The notes: generated by a model from the letters alone, not told the origin. Positions 29,200 through 39,135 are shown, numbered from the stretch's first letter. The stretch: 64,000 bases of DNA from Rhodospirillales bacterium (GCA_016699855.1 CP064988.1:682001-746000); one strand, 5' to 3'. Made by a program: numbers and translations.

Positions 29200-29577
29200 C
29201 TACGCCGCGACGCCGCAATACGCCTCGACCCGGTAGCCGTCGGGATCGATGACGAAGGCCGCGTAGTACGTCGGGCTGTAGTCCTTGCGCAGACCCGGCT
29301 TGCCGTTGTCGCTGCCGCCGGTCTTCAGCCCCGCGGCGTGGAACGAATCGACCGCCTTGCGGGTGGGCGCGGTGAAGCAGAAATGCAGGCCGGAGCGCAT
29401 GTCCGCCGGCACTGGCGCCTCGCTGGCGCCGATCCACAGCGCGACGCCGTCCCGGCCGTAGCCCAGCGATCCCTCGCTCTCGCTCAGACAGGTGTAGCCG
29501 AGCGGCTTCAGGGCGGCGTCGTAGAACTTCTTGGCGCGCGCGATGTCACGCACGCCGATGGACACATGGTCGAACAT
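29200..29577 (-). CDS. VOC-family (glyoxalase) protein
   Basis: Vicinal-oxygen-chelate protein of 125 residues. MFDHVSIGVRDIARAKKFYD is the first beta-alpha-beta unit with a metal-ligand His. GLHFCFTAPTRKAVDSFHAA and YYAAFVIDPDGYRVEAYC form the second unit with the closing Glu ligand. Such enzymes act in detoxification or ring cleavage. ATG 29577 follows GGGGATCT. It is divergent from a CGNR regulator gene with an A+T-rich palindromic region between them, so it is likely that regulator's target. Confidence 0.85.
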   Translation of the reverse strand: MFDHVSIGVRDIARAKKFYDAALKPLGYTCLSESEGSLGYGRDGVALWIGASEAPVPADMRSGLHFCFTAPTRKAVDSFHAAGLKTGGSDNGKPGLRKDYSPTYYAAFVIDPDGYRVEAYCGVAA

Positions 29578-29621
29578 AGAGATCCCCATTTCGTTGAAAT
29601 CAAAGGGAGAATGCTTACTAA

Positions 29622-29650
29622 CTCTATAACTGGTTATATAGTTATATAAA
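29622..29650. promoter_or_regulatory. A+T-rich operator/promoter between VOC and CGNR genes
   Basis: TATAAC (29625-29630) is followed after two bases by GTTATA (29633-29638) and again GTTATA (29641-29646). This gives a short inverted repeat plus a direct repeat in an otherwise G+C-rich genome. It is the plausible binding site of the divergent CGNR regulator and contains likely -10 boxes. Confidence 0.5.
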
Positions 29651-29692
29651 CGCAATTCCCTTGTCAACCGTCATGCCGGTTAGTATCTGGGG

Positions 29693-30331
29693 ATGATGTC
29701 CACATCGCCCTCCGCGTCAGGTACACGGCTGGTCCCAGCCAGCCGGGCCGATCTGTGTCTGGAATTCGCCGACACGCGCTACTGGCGCGGCACGCAACCG
29801 TCGACGGAATCGCTGCACGGGATCGACGATGTGGTCGCCTGGTGCCGATCGATGGGGACGCTCGACGAGGCCGCCGACGTGGCGTTGCGCGCATGGTGGC
29901 GCGACCACCCCGAACGCGCCGGCGCGGCGTTCGACGAGGCCGTGGCGCTGCGCGAATCGATCTTCACCGTGTTCAGCGACGCGGCCGCCGCACGCGCGCC
30001 GGCGCCCGACGCTCTCGACCGCCTCAACCGCGCGCTGGCCGCCGCGCCGGCGCGCGCCAATCTGCGGATCGCCGATGGCGCCTATGTCTGGGAACTTCCC
30101 GCGCCGACACCCGACGCCGCCTCGCTGCTGGCGCCGGTGCTGTGGTCGGCCGGCGATCTGCTGACCGGCCCGCGGCTCGACCGCGTCCGGCGCTGCGCCA
30201 ACGACAAATGCCTGTGGTTGTTCCTCGACGAGAGCAAGGGCGGCACGCGCCGCTGGTGCTCGATGAGCGCCTGCGGCAACCGCGCCAAAGCCCACCGCCA
30301 CTACGCGAAGAAGAAGCGCGCGGCGCCGTAG
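29693..30331 (+). CDS. CGNR zinc-finger / ABATE-domain transcriptional regulator
   Basis: A 212-residue regulator. The N-terminal ABATE domain begins LCLEFADTRYWRGTQPSTES. The C-terminal CGNR zinc finger is RRCANDKCLWLFLDESKGGT then RRWCSMSACGNRAKAHRHYA, with all four zinc cysteines present. The family regulates nearby small-molecule enzymes. It is divergent from the VOC gene with a palindromic gap, which suggests direct control. Two adjacent ATGs (29693, 29696) are possible. Confidence 0.88.
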   Translation: MMSTSPSASGTRLVPASRADLCLEFADTRYWRGTQPSTESLHGIDDVVAWCRSMGTLDEAADVALRAWWRDHPERAGAAFDEAVALRESIFTVFSDAAAARAPAPDALDRLNRALAAAPARANLRIADGAYVWELPAPTPDAASLLAPVLWSAGDLLTGPRLDRVRRCANDKCLWLFLDESKGGTRRWCSMSACGNRAKAHRHYAKKKRAAP

Positions 30332-30505
30332 CGGCGCCACCGCGCGCCTTGCATGGCTGGCGTACCCCGCGGTTATTCGTACTCGCGACGTGATCCGGTT
30401 CACACACTCAGGTCGTCCACGCCTCTACGCTGGGATTCGGCGCCACATCCGACGCAAGTGCGACGGCATGTAAGCGCGACCAACCCGGCGAGAGGAGGCT
30501 TCAAG

Positions 30506-30916
30506 ATGACCAAGGCAGCAGCGAAGGCGAAGAAGGCCACATCCGTCGGCGCTAAGCGCGCTGGACTCACTGCGACTGCCGTCAGAGCGTCTGCGGCTCT
30601 TAAGGCGAACCTCACGCCCGAGCAGGTCGCGCAACTCGTATCCGTGGCGATCGTCGGCGCGATCGCCGCCCGTCACCCCGGCCTTCCATTCAGCTGGAGC
30701 CTCGTGCCGACCAAGCCGCGGAACGCGGGTGGTCTGGGCGTCGTGCCCCCCGGTCAGGCCTGGAGCGCCACGCTCGACGTTGTCGGCCAGCAACTCGCCA
30801 CGGTCTCGGGTGGACAGATCATTTGGGACTCGAATCTCACCTTCGATCTGAGGACGCTATCGGCTCCCCTGTCGAAGACGCACGCGGAGATCCTCCACGA
30901 CGTCGTGACGTCGTAG
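30506..30916 (+). CDS. hypothetical protein with Lys/Ala-rich N-terminus
   Basis: Unrecognised 136-residue protein. The first 35 residues are basic and Ala-rich (MTKAAAKAKKATSVGAKRAG). The remainder has one moderately hydrophobic stretch (QLVSVAIVGAIAARHPGL) and a beta-rich part. ATG 30506 is preferred over upstream starts because a strong GAGAGGAGGC site precedes it. It ends 13 bp before the next gene on the same strand, so both are probably one operon. G+C and codon use look slightly less extreme than the flanks. Confidence 0.6.
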   Translation: MTKAAAKAKKATSVGAKRAGLTATAVRASAALKANLTPEQVAQLVSVAIVGAIAARHPGLPFSWSLVPTKPRNAGGLGVVPPGQAWSATLDVVGQQLATVSGGQIIWDSNLTFDLRTLSAPLSKTHAEILHDVVTS

Positions 30917-30929
30917 CGCGAGACACGCG

Positions 30930-32438
30930 ATGACAAAGGCATTTGCCGGTTCGATCCACGCGATCGTCGCTGCCGCGGTGATCGCATTCCTCCCCGCCGC
31001 CGCAGCGTCGCAACCGGCGCCGGCCGCCGGCGAGACCATCCCGCAAAGCGCGATATGCGTCGCGCGTACGGGCACGACGCCTGAGCGCTATTGGATCGAC
31101 AAGAGCAAGCTGCTCGGGTGGTTGCTCAAGAACCGCTCGCTCTCGTTCCGCGCGATCGACGTCAACGGCGATTGGTCGATGAGCGCCGAGGAGATCACGA
31201 AGGCCTACAGCTCGTTGAGCTACTGCTCAACCATCGCCAAGGGCCGTTGCTCCGGGGCCGACGATGACAACCAGACGAACGCCTGGCTGGCCCTCCAGGA
31301 GATACTGGCGTCGAACGGCGCCGCCAACGGCTACATCGTGCGCGCCACGCCGAACACGCCGGGCGGAACGATGACGATCACAGCGCTGATCGACCCCCGT
31401 GGACCGGCGCTGGACATCGAGTGCAGGAACTCCCGCTTGACGGATACATTCTCCCGTCAGCGCGCCGACGTCGCCAAGGCGGATGCGGCGAAGGCCGCGC
31501 AGGAGGCCGAAACCGCGCGGCGGATCGCCCAGCGGCAACTGTGGATTCCCGACGAACCCCGCGGCTTCCGCCTCGCCGGCAAGCGCGAGGACCTTTTCCG
31601 CGAGCGGACCGGAAAGCCGGGCGACCTGCTCGGAATCAAGATTGCCGGCGTAAACATGGAATCCGACCGCCGCAAGAACCTGACAACCTACAATGTCGAG
31701 GCGTTCGCCGGTTACTCATTCAAATGGCAGAAATGGAAGAAGCACGACGACGAAGGGAAGCTAGTCGACGACGGAAACCAGTTCTTCTGGGTGACACCGT
31801 ACGTCCAGGTCGAGCGCTTCCTCACGAACGAGCGCCAGAAGCGCGTCGACAAGCTCGGCGGCGGTTTCATCGCGGACTACAAGTTCGTGGCTGGCTGGGG
31901 GGCGTTTGACCACGTCACTCTCTCGCCCGGATTCATCACCGACGGACGAGCCAAGACGCAGATCGGAACTGTGAAAGCGACGTGGTCGCCGGGTTTCCTG
32001 TTCTCACCGGACGCGATCGGCGGGCTCGCGAACTATGTCGGGCAGCCGGGGCCGATTTCCGCTCTCGGCCTGAACGCGATGCTCGTACCCATAGTGCTCG
32101 GACAGGCGGGGAAGGTATTCGACTCCAACCACAACGCGCAGCTCCGCGCCAACAGCACCTACGTCCGCCTCGGCGGCGAGATCGGGGTCGTCGTTCGGGC
32201 GGACCGGATCGAGGGTCGTCCCAGCTTCTTCGACCAGTTCGAGCTCGATGCAAGCTACCGGTATCTCGAGGGTGTCGCCGGCAAGCTCAACCACTACTCG
32301 CTGTTCCGCGTCGGCGCGACATATCTGTTCCCCGACAACGAGCATTTGGCGATCCGGCTCGAGTACAAAAACGGTCGCGTCGAGGACACCCTCCAGCGAG
32401 TCGAAACGGTAACGTTGTCGTTTGGCGCCCGCTTCTAG
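30930..32438 (+). CDS. putative outer-membrane beta-barrel protein
   Basis: Unrecognised 502-residue exported protein. Residues 1-27 form a signal peptide (VAAAVIAFLPAAAASQP). DVNGDWSMSAEEITKAYSSL near residue 70 resembles an EF-hand-like loop, and a charged helical stretch (RQRADVAKADAAKAAQEAET) follows around 175. The C-terminal half has alternating aromatic strands such as YNVEAFAGYSFKWQKWKKHD, FDQFELDASYRYLEGV and AIRLEYKNGRVEDTLQRVET. It ends in SFGARF with the terminal Phe typical of outer-membrane barrels. A hairpin terminator follows. Confidence 0.65.
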   Translation: MTKAFAGSIHAIVAAAVIAFLPAAAASQPAPAAGETIPQSAICVARTGTTPERYWIDKSKLLGWLLKNRSLSFRAIDVNGDWSMSAEEITKAYSSLSYCSTIAKGRCSGADDDNQTNAWLALQEILASNGAANGYIVRATPNTPGGTMTITALIDPRGPALDIECRNSRLTDTFSRQRADVAKADAAKAAQEAETARRIAQRQLWIPDEPRGFRLAGKREDLFRERTGKPGDLLGIKIAGVNMESDRRKNLTTYNVEAFAGYSFKWQKWKKHDDEGKLVDDGNQFFWVTPYVQVERFLTNERQKRVDKLGGGFIADYKFVAGWGAFDHVTLSPGFITDGRAKTQIGTVKATWSPGFLFSPDAIGGLANYVGQPGPISALGLNAMLVPIVLGQAGKVFDSNHNAQLRANSTYVRLGGEIGVVVRADRIEGRPSFFDQFELDASYRYLEGVAGKLNHYSLFRVGATYLFPDNEHLAIRLEYKNGRVEDTLQRVETVTLSFGARF

Positions 32439-32470
32439 ATCGGAGCAGCGTCCGAATCGCGAACACGGGA

Positions 32471-32494
32471 AAGGGGTCCCTCGCGGGACCCCTT
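32471..32494. terminator. bidirectional hairpin terminator
   Basis: Ten-base perfect stem AAGGGGTCCC / GGGACCCCTT with loop TCGC, between the stops of the convergent genes at 32438 and 32524. Confidence 0.65.
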
Positions 32495-32523
32495 GCGCGA
32501 GACGAGGACGGCGGTCCGCCGCC

Positions 32524-32820
32524 TCAGCGAAGGATGCTCTGCAGCTTCATGGCGACGCCCATGTCGCCCTCGATCTTGAGCTTGCCGGTCATGAACGCGG
32601 TCATGCCGTCGAGCTTGCCGCCGACCATGTCGACGAGATCCGAGAGCGACATCTTGATGGTGCAGTCGGCGGCGTTGTCGTCGTTGCTGACGGCTACCGG
32701 GGTGCTCTTGCCGTCGATGAAGATCGCGCCTTCCGGCGTGGCGAACTTCACCGTGTTGCCGAACGCGCTCTTGCTGCCGGCGCCGGCCTTCATCTTCTCG
32801 GTCAGTTCCGCGAGGGTCAT
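32524..32820 (-). CDS. SCP2 sterol-binding domain protein
   Basis: Small SCP2-type lipid carrier of 98 residues: MTLAELTEKMKAGAGSKSAF, AIFIDGKSTPVAVSNDDNAA, CTIKMSLSDLVDMVGGKLDG and FMTGKLKIEGDMGVAMKLQS. Such proteins bind hydrophobic acyl-CoA or sterol-like ligands. ATG 32820 is chosen because family similarity begins there and GGGAGACGGAC precedes it. It is divergent from the SDR gene of the terpene cluster with a shared LiuR-type operator between them, so a carrier role for terpenoid acyl-CoA intermediates is a reasonable inference. Confidence 0.87.
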   Translation of the reverse strand: MTLAELTEKMKAGAGSKSAFGNTVKFATPEGAIFIDGKSTPVAVSNDDNAADCTIKMSLSDLVDMVGGKLDGMTAFMTGKLKIEGDMGVAMKLQSILR

Positions 32821-32904
32821 GTCCGTCTCCCTGTTCGATTGGATGGCGCCCCGGCCCGCAGAATGACGGGCGGCGGCGTGGTTCACAACGGCGGCCGAAC
32901 CATG

Positions 32905-32928
32905 ATTGACCTTTACGTAAACGTCAAT
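32905..32928. promoter_or_regulatory. LiuR/MerR-type operator of the terpene cluster
   Basis: A 24-bp palindrome with a single mismatched pair (11th versus 22nd base of 32901-32928): ATTGACCTTTACGTAAACGT then CAAT. Its core TTTACGTAAACGTCA is identical to both sites at 6984-7025 upstream of merR. It lies between the SCP2 (-) and SDR (+) starts. A further half-site GTTTAC occurs near 32953. Confidence 0.75.
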
Positions 32929-33017
32929 TATGAACCGGACGCGCGCGTGAACAGGCGTTTACGCTCGATGGCACGCGGCCTAGTGTCGAACGAACGAAGA
33001 GCACGAGGGGGAGATCG

Positions 33018-33881
33018 ATGCCTTACCGGTCGGTGCTGCGTCCGGGCATCTTCGCCGGCCAGACCATGATGGTGACCGGTGGCGGCAGCGGTCTGGGCCG
33101 CTGCGCCGCGCACGAGATGGCGGCGCTGGGCGCGCATGTCGTGATCACCGGGCGCAAGACCGAGAAGCTCGAGGCGGTGAAGGCGGAGATCGAGGCCGAT
33201 GGCGGCGCATGCTCGTTCCAGGCCTTCGACATCCGCGAGGAGCAGCCGGTCAAGGACGCAATCGCCGCCATCGTCGCCGAGCGCGGCCGCGTCCACGGAC
33301 TGTTCAACAACGCCGGCGGCCAGTTCCCAGCCCCGGCCGAGGCGATCAGCCAGCGCGGCTTCGACGCCGTCGTGCGCAACAACCTCACCGGCGGTTTCCT
33401 GGTGGCGCGCGAGGTCTACCTCCAATCGATGCGCGACCACGGCGGATCGATCGTGTTCATGTCGGCGGACATGCGCAACGGCATGCCCGGCATGGTGCAT
33501 TCCGGCGCCGCGCGCTCGGGCACCGAGAACCTCGCGATGACGCTGGCCTTCGAGTGGGGCCACGCGGGCGTGCGCGTGAACACGGTGTCGCCGGGCTGGA
33601 TCGCGTCGTCCGGCATGGACACCTACGAGGGCGAGTTCAAGCGCGCCATCCCCCTGCTGAAGAACCACGTGCCGGTGCGCCGGCTCGGCACCGAGAGCGA
33701 GGTCTCGGCGGCGGTGTGCTTCCTGATGAGCGAGGCGGCGGGCTTCGTCACCGGCCTCAATTTCCGGATCGACGGCGGCGTGCCGTTGGGGACCCGCAAC
33801 ATTCCCCTGCCCGACGGCCGCGGCACCGAGGCGTACCACGGCTTCCACCGCACCATCATCCCCAAGGTGCTGGGGGGATGA
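33018..33881 (+). CDS. atuB: short-chain dehydrogenase (AtuB-like)
   Basis: SDR-fold oxidoreductase, 287 residues. The cofactor motif is MVTGGGSGLGRCAAHEMAAL, NNAGGQF is the structural NAG, and the active-site region is MSADMRNGMPGMVHSGAARS. The usual YxxxK is replaced by SGAAR, as in the AtuB/dienoyl-CoA-reductase-like subgroup. GWIASSGMDTYEGEFKRAIP and GLNFRIDGGVPLG complete the family. It starts the cluster; by position it matches AtuB of Pseudomonas acyclic terpene utilisation, whose exact step is not settled. ATG follows GAGGGGGAG. Confidence 0.82.
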   Translation: MPYRSVLRPGIFAGQTMMVTGGGSGLGRCAAHEMAALGAHVVITGRKTEKLEAVKAEIEADGGACSFQAFDIREEQPVKDAIAAIVAERGRVHGLFNNAGGQFPAPAEAISQRGFDAVVRNNLTGGFLVAREVYLQSMRDHGGSIVFMSADMRNGMPGMVHSGAARSGTENLAMTLAFEWGHAGVRVNTVSPGWIASSGMDTYEGEFKRAIPLLKNHVPVRRLGTESEVSAAVCFLMSEAAGFVTGLNFRIDGGVPLGTRNIPLPDGRGTEAYHGFHRTIIPKVLGG

Positions 33882-33900
33882 TGCTCGGAGCCGCGCACGT

Positions 33901-34065
33901 CTTCCCTTCTCCCCCTGAAGAGCGGGAGAAGGTGCCCGTCGGCCGGCTGAGCGGCTTCCACACCACGCCGTCCCGCACCAATCGCGCGCTTGCACCGCGA
34001 AGGCCGTCATCCGGCGCAACGCGCCACCTTCTCCCCTACTTCAGGGGGACAAGGAAGATCAGGAC
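33901..34065. repeat. REP-like palindromic element, copy 1
   Basis: Flanked by CTTCTCCCCCTGAAGAGCGG then GAGAAGG on the left and CACCTTCTCCCCTACTTCAG then GGGGG on the right. The inner arms are degenerate here. It starts 20 bp after the SDR stop and ends 15 bp before the carboxylase start. The same plan occurs at 35721, 47657 and 63557. Confidence 0.8.
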
Positions 34066-34079
34066 CTGATCCGAGAACC

Positions 34080-35695
34080 ATGCCCGTCATCGAAACACAG
34101 ATCGACACCCGCTCCGAGGAGTACCGGGGCAACCGCGAGGGGATGCTGGCGGCGATCGAGGCGTTCCGCGCCGCCGAGCGCGCCGTGCACGCCATCGCCG
34201 AAAAGGCGCGGCCGCGGTTCCGGCAGCGCAAGCAGCTGATGCCGCGCGAGCGCGTCTCCTTGCTGCTCGACCCCGGCGCGCCGTTCCTCGAACTGATGGG
34301 GCTGGCCGGCTACAAGATGCACGACGACCGCGACGGCTCGAGCGCCGGCGGCGGCAACATCGTCGGCATCGGCTACGTCGAGGGCGTGCGCTGCGTGGTG
34401 TCGGCGACCAACAGCGCCGTCAAGGGCGGCACGATCGCGCCCGCCGGCCAGCGCAAGGGCCAGCGCACGCAGCAGATCGTGATGGAAAACAAGCTGCCGG
34501 TGATCAACCTGGTGGAGTCCGGCGGCGCCAACCTGCTCTACCAGTCCGAGATCTTCGTGCCCGGCGGCCGCGGCTTCGCGAACCAGGCGCGCATGTCGGC
34601 GATGGGAATCCCCCAGGTGACGGTGGTGCACGGTTCCTCGACCGCCGGCGGCGCCTACCTGCCCGGACTCAGCGACTACGTCATCATGGTGCGCAACCAG
34701 GCCAAGGTGTTCCTCGCCGGCCCGCCGTTGCTCAAGGCCGCGACCGGCGAGATCGCCACCGACGAGGACCTCGGCGGCGCGGAGATGCACAGCGTCGTGT
34801 CGGGCGTGTCCGAATGGATGGCCGAGAACGACGCGGACGGCATCCGCCTGGCGCGCGAGGTCGTGCGCCAGTGGCACTGGAACGACCACATCCCGCCGCG
34901 CCGCGACAGGCCGTTCCGCGAGCCCCTGTACGATATCGACGAGCTCTGCGGCGTCGTGCCGCCGGACTACCGCCAGCCCTACGACGTGCGCGAGGTGGTC
35001 GCGCGGGTCGCCGACGGCTCGGAATTCCTCGAGTTCAAGGCGCTCTACGACCAGCAGACGATCTGCGGCTGGGGGCGATCGAAGGGGAGCCCGTCGCCTT
35101 CATCGGCAACAACGGCCCGATCACCGTGAAGGGCGCGACCAAGGCGGCGCAGTTCATCCAGCTCTGCTGCCAGTCCAGGACGCCGATCGTCTACCTTCAG
35201 AACACCACCGGCTACATGGTCGGCACGGAGTCGGAGAAGGGCGGCATCGTCAAGCACGGCTCCAAGATGATCCAGGCGGTCGCCAACGCCACGGTGCCGC
35301 AGATCACCATCGTGATCGGCGGCAGCTTCGGGGCCGGCAACTACGGCATGTGCGGCCGCGCCTACGACCCGCGCTTCATCTTCGCGTGGCCCAACAGCCG
35401 GACCGCCGTGATGGGCGGCGAGCAGGCCGCGACGGTGATGAAGATCGTCACCGAGCAGAAGCACCTGCGCGAGGGCACCGAGCCGCCGCGCGAGCAGATC
35501 GAGAAGATGTACAAGGGCATCGTCGAGCAGTTCGACCGCGAGTCGACGGCGCTCTACAGCACCGCCCACCTGTGGGACGACGGATTGATCGATCCGCGCG
35601 ACACGCGGCGGGTGCTCGCATACACGCTGTCGATCGCGCGCGAATCGGCTGTGCGGACGCTTCGCGCCAGCACGTTCGGCGTGGCGCGGATGTGA
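34080..35695 (+). pseudogene. atuC: geranyl-CoA carboxylase beta (carboxyltransferase) subunit, frameshifted
   Basis: Carboxyltransferase subunit of an acyl-CoA carboxylase; restored length about 538 residues. It transfers CO2 from carboxybiotin to an alpha,beta-unsaturated branched acyl-CoA. The N-part has KQLMPRERVSLLLDPGAPFL, NLVESGGANLLYQSEIFVPG and HGSSTAGGAYLPGLSDY. The C-part has AIEGEPVAFIGNNGPITVKG, VIGGSFGAGNYGMCGRAYDP and IFAWPNSRTAVMGGEQAATV. Frame is lost at the GGGGG run 35071-35075, where one extra G gives CGWGAIEGEP and continues to the stop. Neighbouring AtuD/E/F-like genes favour geranyl-CoA over 3-methylcrotonyl-CoA. Confidence 0.85.
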
Positions 35696-35720
35696 GGCGG
35701 ATGACCGCGAGCGGCGTGTC

Positions 35721-35880
35721 CTTTCCCTTCTCCCCTCGAAGGAGGGGAGAAGGTGGCGCGAAGCGCCGGATGAGGGGCTTCACGGTCACAGATCGAGCGA
35801 GGTGCGCATTGAAAGTCCAGCGAAGCCCCTCATCCGCCCCTACGGGGCACCTTCTCCCTCGCTGACGGGGGAGAAGGGAA
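35721..35880. repeat. REP-like palindromic element, copy 2
   Basis: Left arm CCCTTCTCCCCTCGAAGGAG then GGGAGAAGGTGG, inner pair GGATGAGGGGC / GCCCCTCATCC, right arm CACCTTCTCCCTCGCTGACG then GGGGAGAAGGG. It starts 25 bp after the carboxylase stop and ends about 23 bp before the first dehydrogenase start. Confidence 0.85.
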
Positions 35881-35903
35881 GATATTCAACCGAGGAACGG
35901 CCG

Positions 35904-37064
35904 ATGAAGTTCACTCCCGAGCACGAGGCGTTGCGCCGCACATGGCGCACCATCATCGACCGCGAGATCAATCCGCACATGGACGAGTGGGAGCGCGCCG
36001 GCGTGTTCCCCGCGCACGAGCTGTTCAAGAAGCTCGGCGACGCCGGCCTGCTGGGCGTCGACAAGCCGGTCGAGTTCGGCGGCGCCGGGCTGGACTTCTC
36101 CTACGCCATGATCTGCTCGGAGTCGCTCGGCTGGGTGAACGGCGGCTCGGTGCCGATGGCGGTGGGCGTGCAGATCTCGATGGCGACGCCGGCGCTGGCG
36201 CGCTTCGGCAGCGACGACCTGCGTCGCGAGTTCCTGGCGCCGTCGATCAGCGGCGATTTCGTCGCCTGCCTCGGCGTCTCCGAGGTCGGCGCCGGCTCGG
36301 ACGTGGCCTCGATCAAGACCACCGCGCGGCGCGAGGGCGGCGACTGGGTCATCAACGGCGGCAAGATGTGGACCACCAACGGCACGCAAGCCGACTGGAT
36401 ATGCCTGCTGGCCAACACCGGCGACGGTCCCGTCCACCAGAACAAATCGCTGATCTGCGTGCCGATGAAGACCAAGGGCGTGCAGATCGCCAGGAAGCTG
36501 AACAAGCTGGGCATGCGGGCCTCGGACACCGCCCAGATCTTCTTCGACGACGTGCGGGTGCCCGTGCGCAACACCATCGGCCAGCCCGGCATGGGCTTCG
36601 TCTACCAGATGCGCCAGTTCCAGGAGGAGCGTCTGTGGGCCGGCGCCGGCACGCTGGCCGGCTGCGAGCGCATCATCAACGCGACCATCGAGTACACGCG
36701 CGAGCGCAAGGTGTTCGGCCGGCCGCTGCTCGACAACCAGGTCATCCACTTCCGGCTGGCCGAGCTGATGAGCGAGGTCGAGGCGCTGCGCTCCCTGGTC
36801 CACCGCGCTTGCGAGATCCATCTCGCCGGCGAGGACGCGACCCTGCTGGCGTCGATGGCGAAGCTCAAGGCCGGCCGCCTGCGGCGCGAGGTCTCCGACG
36901 CCTGCCTGCAGTACTGGGGCGGCGCCGGCTACATGTGGGACAACCCCGTGGCGCGGTCCTACCGCGACGGCCGGCTGGGTTCGATCGGCGGCGGCGCCGA
37001 CGAGGTCATGTTGCAGATCATCGCCAAGACCATGGGCACGCTGCCCAAGCCCGCGAAGCATTGA
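35904..37064 (+). CDS. atuD: citronellyl-CoA dehydrogenase-like acyl-CoA dehydrogenase, copy 1
   Basis: Acyl-CoA dehydrogenase of 386 residues similar to AtuD of the citronellol pathway. It has DREINPHMDEWERAGVFPAH, VPMAVGVQISMATPALARFG, the FAD motif ACLGVSEVGAGSDVASIKTT and KMWTTNGTQADWICLLANTG. The isovaleryl-type catalytic Glu is probably in QFQEERLWAG (helix position as in IVD), since the MCAD-type site is Gly (SIGGGADEV). It introduces a 2,3-double bond into citronellyl- or related acyl-CoA. It lies 23 bp before a paralogue of the same length; about three quarters of residues are shared by eye. Confidence 0.85.
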   Translation: MKFTPEHEALRRTWRTIIDREINPHMDEWERAGVFPAHELFKKLGDAGLLGVDKPVEFGGAGLDFSYAMICSESLGWVNGGSVPMAVGVQISMATPALARFGSDDLRREFLAPSISGDFVACLGVSEVGAGSDVASIKTTARREGGDWVINGGKMWTTNGTQADWICLLANTGDGPVHQNKSLICVPMKTKGVQIARKLNKLGMRASDTAQIFFDDVRVPVRNTIGQPGMGFVYQMRQFQEERLWAGAGTLAGCERIINATIEYTRERKVFGRPLLDNQVIHFRLAELMSEVEALRSLVHRACEIHLAGEDATLLASMAKLKAGRLRREVSDACLQYWGGAGYMWDNPVARSYRDGRLGSIGGGADEVMLQIIAKTMGTLPKPAKH

Positions 37065-37087
37065 CGGAAGCGGCGAAGGAGCCGGCC

Positions 37088-38248
<1,161 letters not shown>

Positions 38249-38279
38249 CCGGCCGCCCCCGACGCGTGGAGAGACACCG

Positions 38280-39098
38280 ATGGCCGAATTCCGCACCGCC
38301 TACGAGGCGCTCATCGTCCGGCGCGACCGTTCGCGCCTGCACGTCACGCTCAACCGCCCGCAGGTCAAGAACGCGCTCAACCCGACTCTGATCGGCGAGC
38401 TGACCGAGGTGTTCACCACGCTCAAGCAGCGGACCGACATCAAGACGGTGGTCCTGCGTGGCGCCGGCGGCGCGTTCTGCGCCGGCGCCGATCTGCGCAA
38501 CATGGAATCGAGCCTCGGCGAGGCGCCGAAGCCGGGCGCGAAGGATCCCGTGGCGACCGGCAACCGCCAGTACGGCACCTTCCTCGAGATGGTGAACAAC
38601 GCCCGACAGACCGTGGTCGCGGCCGTCGAGGGCTACGCCATCGCCGGCGGCTTCGGCATCGTCTGCGTCAGCGACATCGCCATCGTCACCGAGGATTGCG
38701 GCTTCGCCATGAGCGAGACCGCCATCGGCATCGTGCCGGCGCAGATCGCGCCGTTCGTGGCGGCCCGCATCGGCGTGCCCCAGACTCGGCACCTCGCGCT
38801 GACGGCGGCGCGCTTCAAGGGCGCCGAGGCCGTGCGCATCGGCATCGGCCACTACGTGGTCAAGGACACCGCCGCGCTCGACGCCAAGCTCGAGGAGGTC
38901 CTCAAGCAGATCGACCGCTGCGCACCGCTGGCCAACGCGCTGACCAAGGCCATCGTGATGCGGGTCGGCTCCGAGCCGCTGGCCACGACGCTGGACTTCG
39001 CCGCCGACTGCTTCGCGATGGCGCGGCGCAGCCCGGAGGCGGCCGAGGGCCTGCGCGCCTTCGCCGAGAAGCGCCCACCGAAATGGGCGGTCGAGTAG
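38280..39098 (+). CDS. atuE: isohexenylglutaconyl-CoA hydratase-like protein (AtuE-like)
   Basis: Crotonase-fold hydratase of 272 residues: LHVTLNRPQVKNALNPTLIG, LRGAGGAFCAGADLRNMESS for the first oxyanion loop, AVEGYAIAGGFGIVCVSDIA and SETAIGIVPAQIAPFVAARI with one active-site Glu. The position between AtuD-like and carboxylase-alpha genes matches AtuE, which hydrates the carboxylated geranyl-CoA product. The 3-methylglutaconyl-CoA hydratase LiuC is the alternative. ATG 38280 follows GGAGAGACACC. Confidence 0.82.
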   Translation: MAEFRTAYEALIVRRDRSRLHVTLNRPQVKNALNPTLIGELTEVFTTLKQRTDIKTVVLRGAGGAFCAGADLRNMESSLGEAPKPGAKDPVATGNRQYGTFLEMVNNARQTVVAAVEGYAIAGGFGIVCVSDIAIVTEDCGFAMSETAIGIVPAQIAPFVAARIGVPQTRHLALTAARFKGAEAVRIGIGHYVVKDTAALDAKLEEVLKQIDRCAPLANALTKAIVMRVGSEPLATTLDFAADCFAMARRSPEAAEGLRAFAEKRPPKWAVE

Positions 39099-39135
39099 CG
39101 GCGTGACCACCACGCTCCACGCGGCCGGGGAACGC

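Noticed and set aside
33901..34065. REP-like elements as intrinsic terminators
   Set aside because: They lie inside operons directly before ribosome sites, with no T-run after the hairpins, so termination is not their likely role.
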